DNA of 64,000 nucleotides. It comes from Amycolatopsis aidingensis (GTDB taxonomy: Bacteria > Actinomycetota > Actinomycetes > Mycobacteriales > Pseudonocardiaceae). Under the pieces are notes generated by a model. The model was not told where the DNA came from. It searched no databases and saw only the letters and a list, made by a program, of their open reading frames with translations. Location of the stretch: the NCBI RefSeq assembly GCF_018885265.1, contig NZ_CP076538.1, positions 3,570,001-3,634,000 of the forward strand. Direction: 5' to 3'. This document shows positions 18,691-26,435 of the stretch, in pieces (positions within the stretch are counted from its first letter, which is position 1; each line of letters opens with the position of its first letter). A program made the translations under genes and the position numbers.

Positions 18691-19644
18691 TCAGCCTCCG
18701 ATCGGCCGGGTGAGCGAGGTGTAGGTGTCGGGTCGGCGGGTGTCCAGGAACGGGAACAGGGTGAGCCAGTCCCGCCGTTGGTCGAGGTCGAGCGGCGCGA
18801 CCAGCACCGTGTCGGCGTCCCGCGGAGCCGAGGCGAGCACCCGCCCGTAGGGGTCGGAGATGAAGGACGAGCCGTAGAAGGTGAGCGTTCCCTCCTCGCC
18901 CCACCGGTTGGGGACGACCATGAACGTGCCGTTGGCGATCCCGTTTCCGACGATGACCTGCCGCCACAGCGGCTGCGTGTCGAAGCCGGGGTGGTCGGGC
19001 TCGGAGCCGATCGCGGTCGGGTAGGCGAGCACCTCGGCACCGGCGAGCGAGTAGGCCCTGGCGACCTCGGGGAACCACTGGTCCCAGCAGGTCGGCAGGC
19101 CGAGCCGGGCGGCGGGCCCGCCCTCGGCCGCGGGCAGCTCCACCACCGGGTAGGGGTCCGGCCCGGCTGGCCCGCCGCGGAAGTAGTGGTCCTCGTAGTA
19201 GCCCGCGGAGACGGGGATATGCAGTTTCCGGGTCCTGCCGAGCAGCCGCCCCTCCGGGGAGACCAGGATGGCGGTGTTGTACCCGAGCCCGTCCGGACCG
19301 TCCGCCCGTTCGTACAACGAGGCGTGCACCGCGACCCCGGTGTCGGCGGCGGCCTTCGCGGCGAAGGTGAACGTCGGCCCGGTCTCCAGCTCCTCCGCGG
19401 TGGCCGTCGCGGCGCCGGTGCCGGGGCGGCGGTCGGCGGGATAGCGGGAGAGCGTGAGCTCGGGCAGGAACACCACCTGTGCCCTGGCCCCGGCGGCGGT
19501 GCGGATGCCGTCGAGCAGGACGGCCTCGTGCTCGACGTGGTCGGCGTGCCAGCGGGTCTGCACGAGGCCGACGACCAGTGGCCTGCGCGTCGGTTCGGTG
19601 ACCCGCGCCGGCGATCCGGGAATCCCGGCTGTGCTCAGTCGCAT
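18691..19644 (-). CDS. aguB: Carbon-nitrogen hydrolase, probable N-carbamoylputrescine amidase
   Basis: 317 residues of the nitrilase superfamily. The Glu-Lys-Cys triad is visible: Glu in VFLPELTLSRY, Lys in GRTRKLHIP and Cys in LGLPTCWDQWFPE, the last followed by AQ/EVARAYSLAGAEVLAYPTAIG typical of the AguB branch. It would hydrolyse N-carbamoylputrescine to putrescine, CO2 and ammonia. It overlaps the agmatine deiminase gene by 10 nt, which supports that substrate. ATG at 19644 is chosen because the conserved first strand VVGLVQTRW starts soon after. Confidence 0.88.
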   Translation of the reverse strand: MRLSTAGIPGSPARVTEPTRRPLVVGLVQTRWHADHVEHEAVLLDGIRTAAGARAQVVFLPELTLSRYPADRRPGTGAATATAEELETGPTFTFAAKAAADTGVAVHASLYERADGPDGLGYNTAILVSPEGRLLGRTRKLHIPVSAGYYEDHYFRGGPAGPDPYPVVELPAAEGGPAARLGLPTCWDQWFPEVARAYSLAGAEVLAYPTAIGSEPDHPGFDTQPLWRQVIVGNGIANGTFMVVPNRWGEEGTLTFYGSSFISDPYGRVLASAPRDADTVLVAPLDLDQRRDWLTLFPFLDTRRPDTYTSLTRPIGG

Positions 19645-20702
19645 GGTGGAGCTCCTCGGCGTCGTGCGGCGGGCTGCTGCTGGGTGATGCAGTGGATGCC
19701 GCCGCCGTGGGCGAAGATGCCGCGCGCGTCGACGAACTCCACGGCGCGGCCGGGGAAGGCGCGGCCGAGTACCTCCGCCGCCGCGGCGTCCCGCGGGTCG
19801 CCGAAGGCGCCGAGCACGAGGACGTCGTTGGCGAGATAGTGGTTGACGTAGGAGTAGTCGACGGGCTCGCCACCGGGGTCGAAGCTCTCCTCGGGCGCGA
19901 GGAGTTCCACCACCCGCAGCCGCCTGCCCCCGGCGTCGGTGCTCGACCGCAGGATGTCCGCGATCTCCCGGCATACCGTGAAGTCGGGATGCGCCGGATC
20001 GGTCTGGGTGTGCACCGCGACGACCCCCGGCCGCAGGAAGCAGGCCACCAGGTCGACGTGTCCCCGGGTGCCGTAGGCCTGGTAGTCGCGGGTGAGACCG
20101 CGCGGCAGCCAGATCGCGGTGGTGGTCCCGAGCCGGGCGTGTATCTCGGCCTCCACCTGCTCGCGGGTCCAGCCCGGATTGCGGCCGGGATCGAGCTGGA
20201 CGGTCTCGGTGAGCAGCACGGTGCCCTCGCCGTCGACCTGGAACCCACCACCTTCCATGGTGAGCGCCGACCGCCGCACCGGGTACCCCGCCAGGCCGGC
20301 CACGGTGGCGGCGACGCGGTCGTCCCTGGCCCAGCCGGCCCAGCCCTGGCCGCCCCAGCCGTTGAACGCCCAGTCCACGGCGGCCAGCCCGGTGTGCGCC
20401 GAGTCCTCGTGCACGAAGCTGGGTCCGATATCGCGCATCCACGCGTCGTCGAGCGGAATCTCCAGGACATCGACATCGGGGCGCAGGAGTGCCGCGGCGG
20501 TCGCGCCCTGCCCGGCTCCGGCGACCATGGTGACCGGTTCGTAGGCGGCGATGGTGTTGGCGACCCGCGCCCAGCTCCGCCTGGCCGCGGCGAGCGCGGG
20601 CGAGTCCGGTTCGCCGAAGGTGCCGTTCGGCGGGGGAAACGCCATCCAGGTCCGTTCGTGCGGGGCCCATTCGGCAGGCATCGAGGGCTGGGCGGTGGTC
20701 AC
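19635..20702 (-). CDS. aguA: Agmatine deiminase
   Basis: 355 residues of the porphyromonas-type peptidyl-arginine deiminase family. Family landmarks are MPAEWAPHERTWMAFP near the start, DDAWMRDIGPSF, LTMEGGGFQVDGEGT, GHVDLVACF and the catalytic Cys in GGGIHCITQQQPA at about residue 338. It converts agmatine to N-carbamoylputrescine plus ammonia. GTG start 5 nt after the aldehyde dehydrogenase stop; overlaps the amidase gene downstream. The C-terminal tail ARRRGAPPCD is slightly longer than usual. Confidence 0.92.
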   Translation of the reverse strand: MTTAQPSMPAEWAPHERTWMAFPPPNGTFGEPDSPALAAARRSWARVANTIAAYEPVTMVAGAGQGATAAALLRPDVDVLEIPLDDAWMRDIGPSFVHEDSAHTGLAAVDWAFNGWGGQGWAGWARDDRVAATVAGLAGYPVRRSALTMEGGGFQVDGEGTVLLTETVQLDPGRNPGWTREQVEAEIHARLGTTTAIWLPRGLTRDYQAYGTRGHVDLVACFLRPGVVAVHTQTDPAHPDFTVCREIADILRSSTDAGGRRLRVVELLAPEESFDPGGEPVDYSYVNHYLANDVLVLGAFGDPRDAAAAEVLGRAFPGRAVEFVDARGIFAHGGGIHCITQQQPAARRRGAPPCD

Positions 20703-20707
20703 CGGCC

Positions 20708-22144
20708 TCACCCCTCGATACTGGTCATGACGTGCTTGACCCGGGTGTAGTCCGCCAGGCCGTACAGGGAGAGATCCTTGCCGTAGCCGGAGTGCTTGAA
20801 GCCGCCGTGCGGCATCTCGGCGGCGAGCGGGATGTGCGTGTTGATCCAGACGCAGCCGAAGTCCAGCCGCCGGGACATCCGCATCGCCCTGGCGTGATCG
20901 CGGGTCCACACTGAGGAGGCCAGCCCGTACTCGACGTCGTTGGCCAGCCGCACCGCCTCCTCCTCGCCGGTGAACCGTTGCACGGTGATGACCGGCCCGA
21001 ACACCTCGTCCCGGACGATCTCGTCCCCCGGACGCAGTCCGGAGACCACCGTCGGCGCGTAGCAGAAACCGCGTTCGCCCACCCGCGTGCCACCGGTGTG
21101 CAGCTCGGCGTGGCCGGGCAGGCGGTCGACGAACCCGGCGACCCTGGCGAGCTGGGTGGCGTTGTTCAACGGGCCGTAGGCGACGTCCGGCTCGGCGGGC
21201 GGCCCGGTGCGTACCGCCCGTGCCTTCTCGGTGAGCGCAGCCAGGAAGTCGTCGTGCACACCCGCCGCCGCCAGTACCCTGGTGGCCGCGGTGCAGTCCT
21301 GGCCCGCGTTGAAGTACCCCGCCTCGGCGATCGCCCCGGCCGCGGCCTCGATGTCCGCGTCCGCGAAGACCACCACCGGTGCCTTCCCGCCCAGCTCCAG
21401 GTGCACCCGCTTGACGTCGGCCGCCGCCGCGCCCGCGACCTCGATCCCGGCGCGGACCGAACCGGTGATCGACACCTGTTGCGGAATCCGGTGCGCGGCG
21501 AGTTCCCTGCCGGTGTCCCGGTCGCCACAGATCACGTTGAGCACCCCCGGCGGCAGGAACTCGGCGGCCAGCTCGGCGAGCAGCACGGTGGAGGCCGGGG
21601 TGGTGTCGGATGGCTTGAGCACTACCGTGTTCCCGGCCGCCAGCGCGGGTGCGATCTTCCAGATGGCCATCATCAGCGGGTAGTTCCACGGGGTCACCTG
21701 CGCGCAGACGCCGATCGGCTCGCGCCGGACGAACGAGGTGAGACCGGGCAGGTACTCCGTCGCCGCCGTGCCCTCCAGCACCCGCGCCGCGCCCGCGAAG
21801 AACCTGAGCTGGTCGATCGCCATCGGCAGCTCCTCGCTCCGGGTGAGCGCCAGTGGTTTGCCGGTGTTCGCCGACTCGCAGCGGACGAACTCCTCGGTCC
21901 GGGACTCCAGCGCGTCGGCGATCCGCAGCAGCGCGCGCTGGCGCCCGGCCGGAGTGCTGTCCCGCCAGCCCTCGAACGCGGTCGCCGCCGCGGTACACGC
22001 CTGGTCCACATCGGACTTGCCGGACAGCGCCGAGGTGGCGTACACCGTCCCGGTGGCCGGATCGACGAGGTCCAGGGTGCGTCCTTCGGCCGAGTCGGTA
22101 TGCCTGCCGTTGACGAGGTTGCGGAAGGTCTGTTTGTCACTCAT
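20708..22144 (-). CDS. Gamma-aminobutyraldehyde dehydrogenase
   Basis: 478 residues, full-length ALDH. Seen: the cofactor segment PWNYPLMMAIWKIAPALAAGNT, VLKPSDTTP, the catalytic Glu in VHLELGGKAP, the catalytic Cys in FNAGQDCTAATR and the C-terminal PHGGFKHSGYGKDLSLYGL. The GQDC variant and SGYGKD ending match the 4-aminobutyraldehyde dehydrogenase branch (PatD-like). It would oxidise 4-aminobutanal to GABA. ATG start at 22144; first gene of the minus-strand polyamine operon and divergent from the Lrp-type regulator. Confidence 0.9.
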   Translation of the reverse strand: MSDKQTFRNLVNGRHTDSAEGRTLDLVDPATGTVYATSALSGKSDVDQACTAAATAFEGWRDSTPAGRQRALLRIADALESRTEEFVRCESANTGKPLALTRSEELPMAIDQLRFFAGAARVLEGTAATEYLPGLTSFVRREPIGVCAQVTPWNYPLMMAIWKIAPALAAGNTVVLKPSDTTPASTVLLAELAAEFLPPGVLNVICGDRDTGRELAAHRIPQQVSITGSVRAGIEVAGAAAADVKRVHLELGGKAPVVVFADADIEAAAGAIAEAGYFNAGQDCTAATRVLAAAGVHDDFLAALTEKARAVRTGPPAEPDVAYGPLNNATQLARVAGFVDRLPGHAELHTGGTRVGERGFCYAPTVVSGLRPGDEIVRDEVFGPVITVQRFTGEEEAVRLANDVEYGLASSVWTRDHARAMRMSRRLDFGCVWINTHIPLAAEMPHGGFKHSGYGKDLSLYGLADYTRVKHVMTSIEG

Positions 22145-22362
22145 CGGTTCTCCCTGGCCCAGTGGCGACGTCCGGAAGGAAGGGCGGTGTGTGACGCATG
22201 GAACAACACGGAATCAGCAATGTCAACGCCCTATATGGAACGAAATCAGTCGTCCTGGCGTGCCAGAACGGCGGATCCGCTTGCCGGTGGATGCCTGGCC
22301 GACCTCGTCCGGCCGGGCGTGGCGCCATGGCCGACGGTAGCCCCGGTGGAGATAATGCGCCG

Positions 22363-22848
22363 GTGAACAGGAAGAACCCCGCCGCCGAGCGCAGCTCGGC
22401 CACCTTGCTCGACGACACCTCCAAGCGGATCATCGAACACCTGCAGCAGGACGGCCGCCGCCCGTACTCGACGATCGGCCAGGCGGTCGGCCTGTCCGAG
22501 GCGGCGGTCCGGCAACGAGTCCAGCGGCTTTCCGACGCGGGCGTGATCCAGATCGTGGCCGTCTCGGATCCGATGCAGGTCGGCCTCTTCCGGCAGGCGA
22601 TGATCGCGATCAACGTGGACGGCCCGCTGGAACCGGTGGCGGACGCGCTCGCCGAGCTGGCCGAGATCGACTACGTGATCATCTGCGCCGGCCGGTTCGA
22701 CGTGCTCTGCGAGGCCGTATGCGAGGACGATGCCGCCCTGCTGGATCTGATCTCCAACCGGATCCGCACCCTGCCCGGTGTGCGCAACGCGGAGACCCTG
22801 ATGTACCTCAAGCTGCGCAAGCAGTCCTACCAGTGGGGCACCCGCTGA
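22363..22848 (+). CDS. Lrp/AsnC-family transcriptional regulator
   Basis: 161 residues from GTG 22363; an ATG at 22327 gives 12 more residues and is possible. The HTH domain is LDDTSKRIIEHLQQDGRRPYSTIGQAVGLSEAAVRQRVQRLSDAGVIQIV and the effector (RAM) domain follows, with DYVIICAGRFDVLCEAVCED. It lies between the divergent ALDH-AguA-AguB operon and the co-directional aminotransferase, so it is the likely regulator of the polyamine genes, sensing putrescine, GABA or an amino acid. That link is inferred from position. Confidence 0.88.
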   Translation: MNRKNPAAERSSATLLDDTSKRIIEHLQQDGRRPYSTIGQAVGLSEAAVRQRVQRLSDAGVIQIVAVSDPMQVGLFRQAMIAINVDGPLEPVADALAELAEIDYVIICAGRFDVLCEAVCEDDAALLDLISNRIRTLPGVRNAETLMYLKLRKQSYQWGTR

Positions 22849-23020
22849 CCAGTCGTCGCGAAATCCGTTGCCGCCAGCCTTGAATGGCAGCTATTTCGTG
22901 GCTATGAGCGCTCTGCGCAACTGATTCCCTTGCGCGGGGTCGGTATGTGTGCGATAACGGAGGTGACCAAGCGGGCCGGGTGTCGAACCGGCGGCCGTAC
23001 CGACTCTCCTGCGAGGGACC

Positions 23021-24412
23021 ATGACTGTCACAGCCGCATCCACCCCGGCCGAACCGGACGGCCTTGCCCGCTCGGCCGGCGAGCACCTGTGGCTGCACTT
23101 CACCCGGCACTCCGGCTTTGCCGACGCGCGGATCCCGGTGATCGTGCGTGGCGAAGGCGCCTACCTCTGGGATTCGGGCGGCAAGCGATATCTCGACGGC
23201 CTGGCGAGCCTGTTCGCCGTCCAGGTAGGACACGGGCGGGAGGAACTGGCCGAGGCGGCAGCGCGGCAGATCCGGCAACTGGCGTACTTCCCGCTCTGGG
23301 GCCAGGCACACCCGACCGCGATCGAACTGGCCGAGCGGCTCGCCTGCGCGGCCCCCGGCGACCTCAACCGCGTCTTCTTCACCGTCAGTGGCGGCGAGTC
23401 CGTGGAAACCGCGTGGAAGCTGGCCAAACAGTACTTCAAGGTGACCGGGAAACCCACCAAACACAAGGTGATCAGCCGCTCGCTTGCCTACCACGGCACC
23501 TCGCACGGCGCGCTGTCCATCACCGGAATCCCGGCCGCCAAGCAGGACTTCGAGCCCCTGGTTCCCAGTGGTCTGCGCGTGCCGAACACCAACTTCTACC
23601 GGGCGCCCGAACACGGCGACGACTACCAGGCGTTCGGCAGGTGGGCCGCCGACCAGATCGCGCAGGCCATCGAGTTCGAAGGGCCGGACACGGTCGCGGC
23701 CGTGTTCCTGGAGCCGGTGCAGAACACCGGTGGCTGCTTCCCGCCGCCACCCGGATACTTCCGGCGGGTCAGGGAGATCTGCGACCAGCACGACGTGCTG
23801 CTGGTCTCCGACGAGGTGATCTGCGCGTTCGGCAGGCTCGGCCACGAGTTCGGCGCCGCCCGCTACGGGTATCAGCCAGACCTGATCACCACGGCCAAGG
23901 GACTCACCTCCGGTTACGCGCCACTGGGCGCGGTGCTGGCAGGCGAGCGGCTGATGGAGCCGTTCCGGCACGGCACCACCACGTTCATGCACGGCTCAAC
24001 CTACGGCGGCCACCCGGTCTCCTGCGCCGTGGCGATGGCGAACCTCGACCTGCTGGAACGCGAGCACCTCTACGAGCACGTGCTGGCCAAGGAGGGCTTG
24101 TTCAAGTCGACCCTGGACGAGCTGACCGACCTGCCGATCGTCGGAAACGTCAGGGGCGCAGGGTTCTTCTACGGCATCGAGCTCGTCAAGGACAAGGCAG
24201 GCAAGGAGACCTTCACCGCCGAGGAATCCGAGCGAGTGCTGCGCGGTCACCTCTCCAGCGCCCTGTTCGAGGCCGGGCTGTACTGCCGCGCCGACGACCG
24301 GGCCGAGCCGGTCATCCAGCTCGCCCCGCCACTGATCTGCGACCGGCCGCAGTTCGACGAGATCGGGCAGATCCTCCGGGACGCGCTGACCGAAGCCTGG
24401 AAGATCCTGTAG
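23021..24412 (+). CDS. Class III aminotransferase, probable putrescine-pyruvate aminotransferase
   Basis: 463 residues, fold type I omega-transaminase. Seen: SGGESVETAWKLAKQY (PLP phosphate region), the PLP Asp in LLVSDEVICAFGRLG, the Schiff-base Lys in DLITTAKGLTSGYAPLGAVL and the GSTYGGHPV loop. Similar to SpuC-type putrescine/spermidine transaminases. It would turn putrescine into 4-aminobutanal, feeding the aldehyde dehydrogenase across the regulator gene. ATG start at 23021, 172 bp after the regulator; a terminator hairpin follows the stop. Confidence 0.88.
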   Translation: MTVTAASTPAEPDGLARSAGEHLWLHFTRHSGFADARIPVIVRGEGAYLWDSGGKRYLDGLASLFAVQVGHGREELAEAAARQIRQLAYFPLWGQAHPTAIELAERLACAAPGDLNRVFFTVSGGESVETAWKLAKQYFKVTGKPTKHKVISRSLAYHGTSHGALSITGIPAAKQDFEPLVPSGLRVPNTNFYRAPEHGDDYQAFGRWAADQIAQAIEFEGPDTVAAVFLEPVQNTGGCFPPPPGYFRRVREICDQHDVLLVSDEVICAFGRLGHEFGAARYGYQPDLITTAKGLTSGYAPLGAVLAGERLMEPFRHGTTTFMHGSTYGGHPVSCAVAMANLDLLEREHLYEHVLAKEGLFKSTLDELTDLPIVGNVRGAGFFYGIELVKDKAGKETFTAEESERVLRGHLSSALFEAGLYCRADDRAEPVIQLAPPLICDRPQFDEIGQILRDALTEAWKIL

Positions 24413-24420
24413 CGACGGGC

Positions 24421-24448
24421 CGGACCGCGGGGCCGCTCCCGCGGTCCG
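24421..24448. terminator. Bidirectional terminator hairpin
   Basis: Perfect 11-bp stem (CGGACCGCGGG with CCCGCGGTCCG) and 6-nt loop between the convergent aminotransferase and small membrane protein genes. Confidence 0.8.
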
Positions 24449-24449
24449 T

Positions 24450-24809
24450 TCAGCCGCCTTCGCGCCGGCGAGTCCGTTTCGCGCCTCGACACTCCGAGAA
24501 GGCCAGCAGGGCCAGCAACGTGCCGCCGCCCGCCAGCGTGTATCCCAGCGCCTGGTGACGCGCCCTGGCGTTACGGCAGTCCACGATCTGTTCCCAGACT
24601 TCCCGGCTGACGAACCGCTTCGTCGCGCCAGTCCAGGGGCGATCGGCTCCCAGCAACCGGTCGAACCCCACGGAGCGCTCCAGCGCCGTGCCGCAGGCGG
24701 TCACCGAGCGCGCGGCGGGGCCGGATGGCGTGACCGGTGCCGACAGGACACCGACCGCCCCGATACCGCAGGCGATCGCGGCCAGGACAAGCCCGTAGCA
24801 CAGGCGCAT
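24450..24809 (-). CDS. Small membrane protein of unknown function
   Basis: 119 residues from ATG 24809 (a GTG 9 nt upstream is an alternative). An N-terminal hydrophobic segment (CYGLVLAAIACGIGAVGVL) and a C-terminal one (YTLAGGGTLLALLAFSEC) flank an exported-looking middle domain of about 60 residues with ACGTALERSVGFD and VWEQIVDCRNARARHQA. The two middle Cys could form a disulfide. The tail is strongly basic (RGAKRTRRREGG), suggesting both termini are cytoplasmic. Not a recognised family, though many actinobacteria carry similar small proteins. Confidence 0.6.
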   Translation of the reverse strand: MRLCYGLVLAAIACGIGAVGVLSAPVTPSGPAARSVTACGTALERSVGFDRLLGADRPWTGATKRFVSREVWEQIVDCRNARARHQALGYTLAGGGTLLALLAFSECRGAKRTRRREGG

Positions 24810-24844
24810 GGCCGTTACTTTCGCATCCTCGCCGGGAGCAGCGC

Positions 24845-25207
24845 TCAGGCGGGGTTTGCCGAGGTGGACGGCAGCGGGTGTTCCTCGGCGAGCGCGTCCG
24901 GTGCCGAGAGGCGCCATGCCTCATAGAGCAGCTCGCCGAGCTCGTCCGCGTCGATCTCCGGCAGGTGGACGACGACCCAGCCGAACCCGCCCGCGGTGAA
25001 CTGCACCTCGAACACCTCGGGCCGCTCGGCCACCAGGGCCACCTGCTCGGACAGCAGTTGCTTCAGGCCCACCGTGCTGGTTCGCGGCCAGTGGTAGCCG
25101 AAACGCTTGCCGCGCACGCTGAATGACGTGTAGTCCCGCGCCTTGGCACTCGTGACCTCCGCCAGGTCGCGCACCATCCGCAGGAACTGATCGTCCGAAA
25201 CACCCAT
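24845..25207 (-). CDS. MmcQ/YjbR family protein
   Basis: 120 residues from ATG 25207 (an ATG 9 nt upstream is possible). The sequence DQFLRMVRDLAEVTSAKARDYTSFSVRGKRFGYHWPRTSTVGLKQ with a later FTAGGFGWVVVHLPEIDADELGELLYEAWRL fits the YjbR/DUF419 fold, a small cytoplasmic double-wing-like domain. No biochemical role is established. It is not in an operon with recognisable partners. Confidence 0.85.
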   Translation of the reverse strand: MGVSDDQFLRMVRDLAEVTSAKARDYTSFSVRGKRFGYHWPRTSTVGLKQLLSEQVALVAERPEVFEVQFTAGGFGWVVVHLPEIDADELGELLYEAWRLSAPDALAEEHPLPSTSANPA

Positions 25208-25512
25208 GCGGATCATTCTTGCGTACCCCACCGACAGCCTGCTCGCTCGCGCCGCCGTACCAGCGGGCTTGAGCAGGGAGCACCCTTCGTCCCAGGAACA
25301 CCGATGGACCGGGCGGTGGGGAATGGCTGAGCTGCGGTCGCGGTGCGCGGGGCTGAGAAGTTGGGTAAAGTTTGGGACTCTTCTTGGCCATCGAACCACC
25401 GCACCCGCCTGAGCGTGCCATATTCAGTTGTGGGTCAATCGACCGACACCGGCCGCCCGTAAATCGCACTAGCGTCGGCGCTATCAATTTGTGAAACGTA
25501 GGGAGTAATACG
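25208..25512. other. Intergenic region upstream of the SARP gene
   Basis: 305 bp between divergent genes. No ORF with family similarity. A ribosome-binding site (gtagggag) ends about 8 nt before the SARP GTG. AT content rises near the SARP start (tatcaatttgtgaaacg). No repeat of the 11-bp-phased type seen at 26318-26346 was found here. Confidence 0.5.
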
Positions 25513-26280
25513 GTGTCGACGTTTCCGCGTATCGGTATTCTTGGCGAACTGGATGTACGTAACGGTGATAATGTAATACCGTTTCCGGCCGGGAATCTCC
25601 GGGTGTTGCTGGCCACGCTGGCCTTGCGCGTCGGGAAACCGGTGGAACGCGACGAGTTGATCACCGCGATCTGGCCGGACGATCCGCCACCGAGTGCGCA
25701 GGCCACCCTGCGCGGCTACGTCAAGCGACTGCGCAGGGTCCTGATGACCGGCGCCGGCGAGGAGATCTCCGCGGTGCGGGCGACCGATGGCGGCTACGTG
25801 CTGTGTCTGCCCGAAGACAACGTCGACCTGGTCCGCTTTCGCAGGCTGGTCGCGCTGGCCGCGGTGCGCCGTGACGTGTACGGCGAGCTGCCCCTTCTCC
25901 AGCGGGCCCTCGCGCTGTGGCGGGGCCCCGCGTTCGTCGACGTCAGCAGCCCTGCGCTGCGCCCCGGCGTGGTCAACACGCTGCACGAGGAGTACCTGCG
26001 GGCCAGGGAGCGGGAGGTGGAGATCCGGCTGCGCCTCGGCCAGTACGGGTGGCTCATCCCCGAACTGGCCGCCCTCGTCGCGGACAACCCCTTACGGGAA
26101 ACGCTGTGGTACCAGCTCGTGCTGGCGCTGCACCTGAACGGCAGGCAGGCCGAAGCGCTCGCCCACTACGAGTCGCTGCGCGAGTTGCTCGCCGACTCGC
26201 TCGGCACCGACCCCAGCCCGCTCATGCGGGACCTGCACCAGCGGATTCTGTCCGGGAAGCCGATGCGCACAGCATGCTGA
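25513..26280 (+). CDS. SARP-family transcriptional activator
   Basis: 255 residues from GTG 25513 behind gtagggag. N-terminal OmpR-type winged helix (IGILGELDVRNGDNVIPFPAGNLRVLLATLALRVGKPVERDELITAIWPDDPPPSAQATLRGYVKRLRRVL) and a C-terminal BTAD domain (LRETLWYQLVLALHLNGRQAEALAHYESLRELLADSLGTDPSPLMRDLHQRIL). Size and two-domain form match small pathway activators such as ActII-ORF4 and RedD relatives. First gene of the lasso-peptide cluster and its probable activator; a phased heptamer repeat follows directly downstream, before the cyclase gene. Confidence 0.93.
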   Translation: MSTFPRIGILGELDVRNGDNVIPFPAGNLRVLLATLALRVGKPVERDELITAIWPDDPPPSAQATLRGYVKRLRRVLMTGAGEEISAVRATDGGYVLCLPEDNVDLVRFRRLVALAAVRRDVYGELPLLQRALALWRGPAFVDVSSPALRPGVVNTLHEEYLRAREREVEIRLRLGQYGWLIPELAALVADNPLRETLWYQLVLALHLNGRQAEALAHYESLRELLADSLGTDPSPLMRDLHQRILSGKPMRTAC

Positions 26281-26317
26281 GCCGGCTATCACGTAAAGAT
26301 AACAGATCAATAAATGC

Positions 26318-26346
26318 GTGCCACGGGCGTGCCACCCGGTTGCCAC
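26318..26346 (+). promoter_or_regulatory. Predicted SARP-binding direct repeats
   Basis: Three heptamers, GTGCCAC at 26318, GTGCCAC at 26329 and TTGCCAC at 26340, each starting exactly 11 bp after the previous one. SARP activators bind heptameric direct repeats with 11-bp phasing placed 8 bp from the -10 element. CAGAGT near 26357 is a possible -10. Part of the same stretch can also fold as an 8-bp stem (26324-26331 with 26344-26351). The cyclase GTG is about 90 bp downstream. Confidence 0.65.
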
Positions 26347-26435
26347 GCCCGGTCGGCAGAGTTGGTTTCACGCGGGGCGCGGCCACCGATCCGGCAAAAC
26401 GGACGCGCCCGACGGACGAATTGTGAGGTGAGATC

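Noticed and set aside
15428..22366. Many long plus-strand frames across the polyamine operon
   Set aside because: They are rich in Arg/Gly/His with no domain similarity, while the minus-strand frames give clear enzyme motifs. They are GC-skew shadows.
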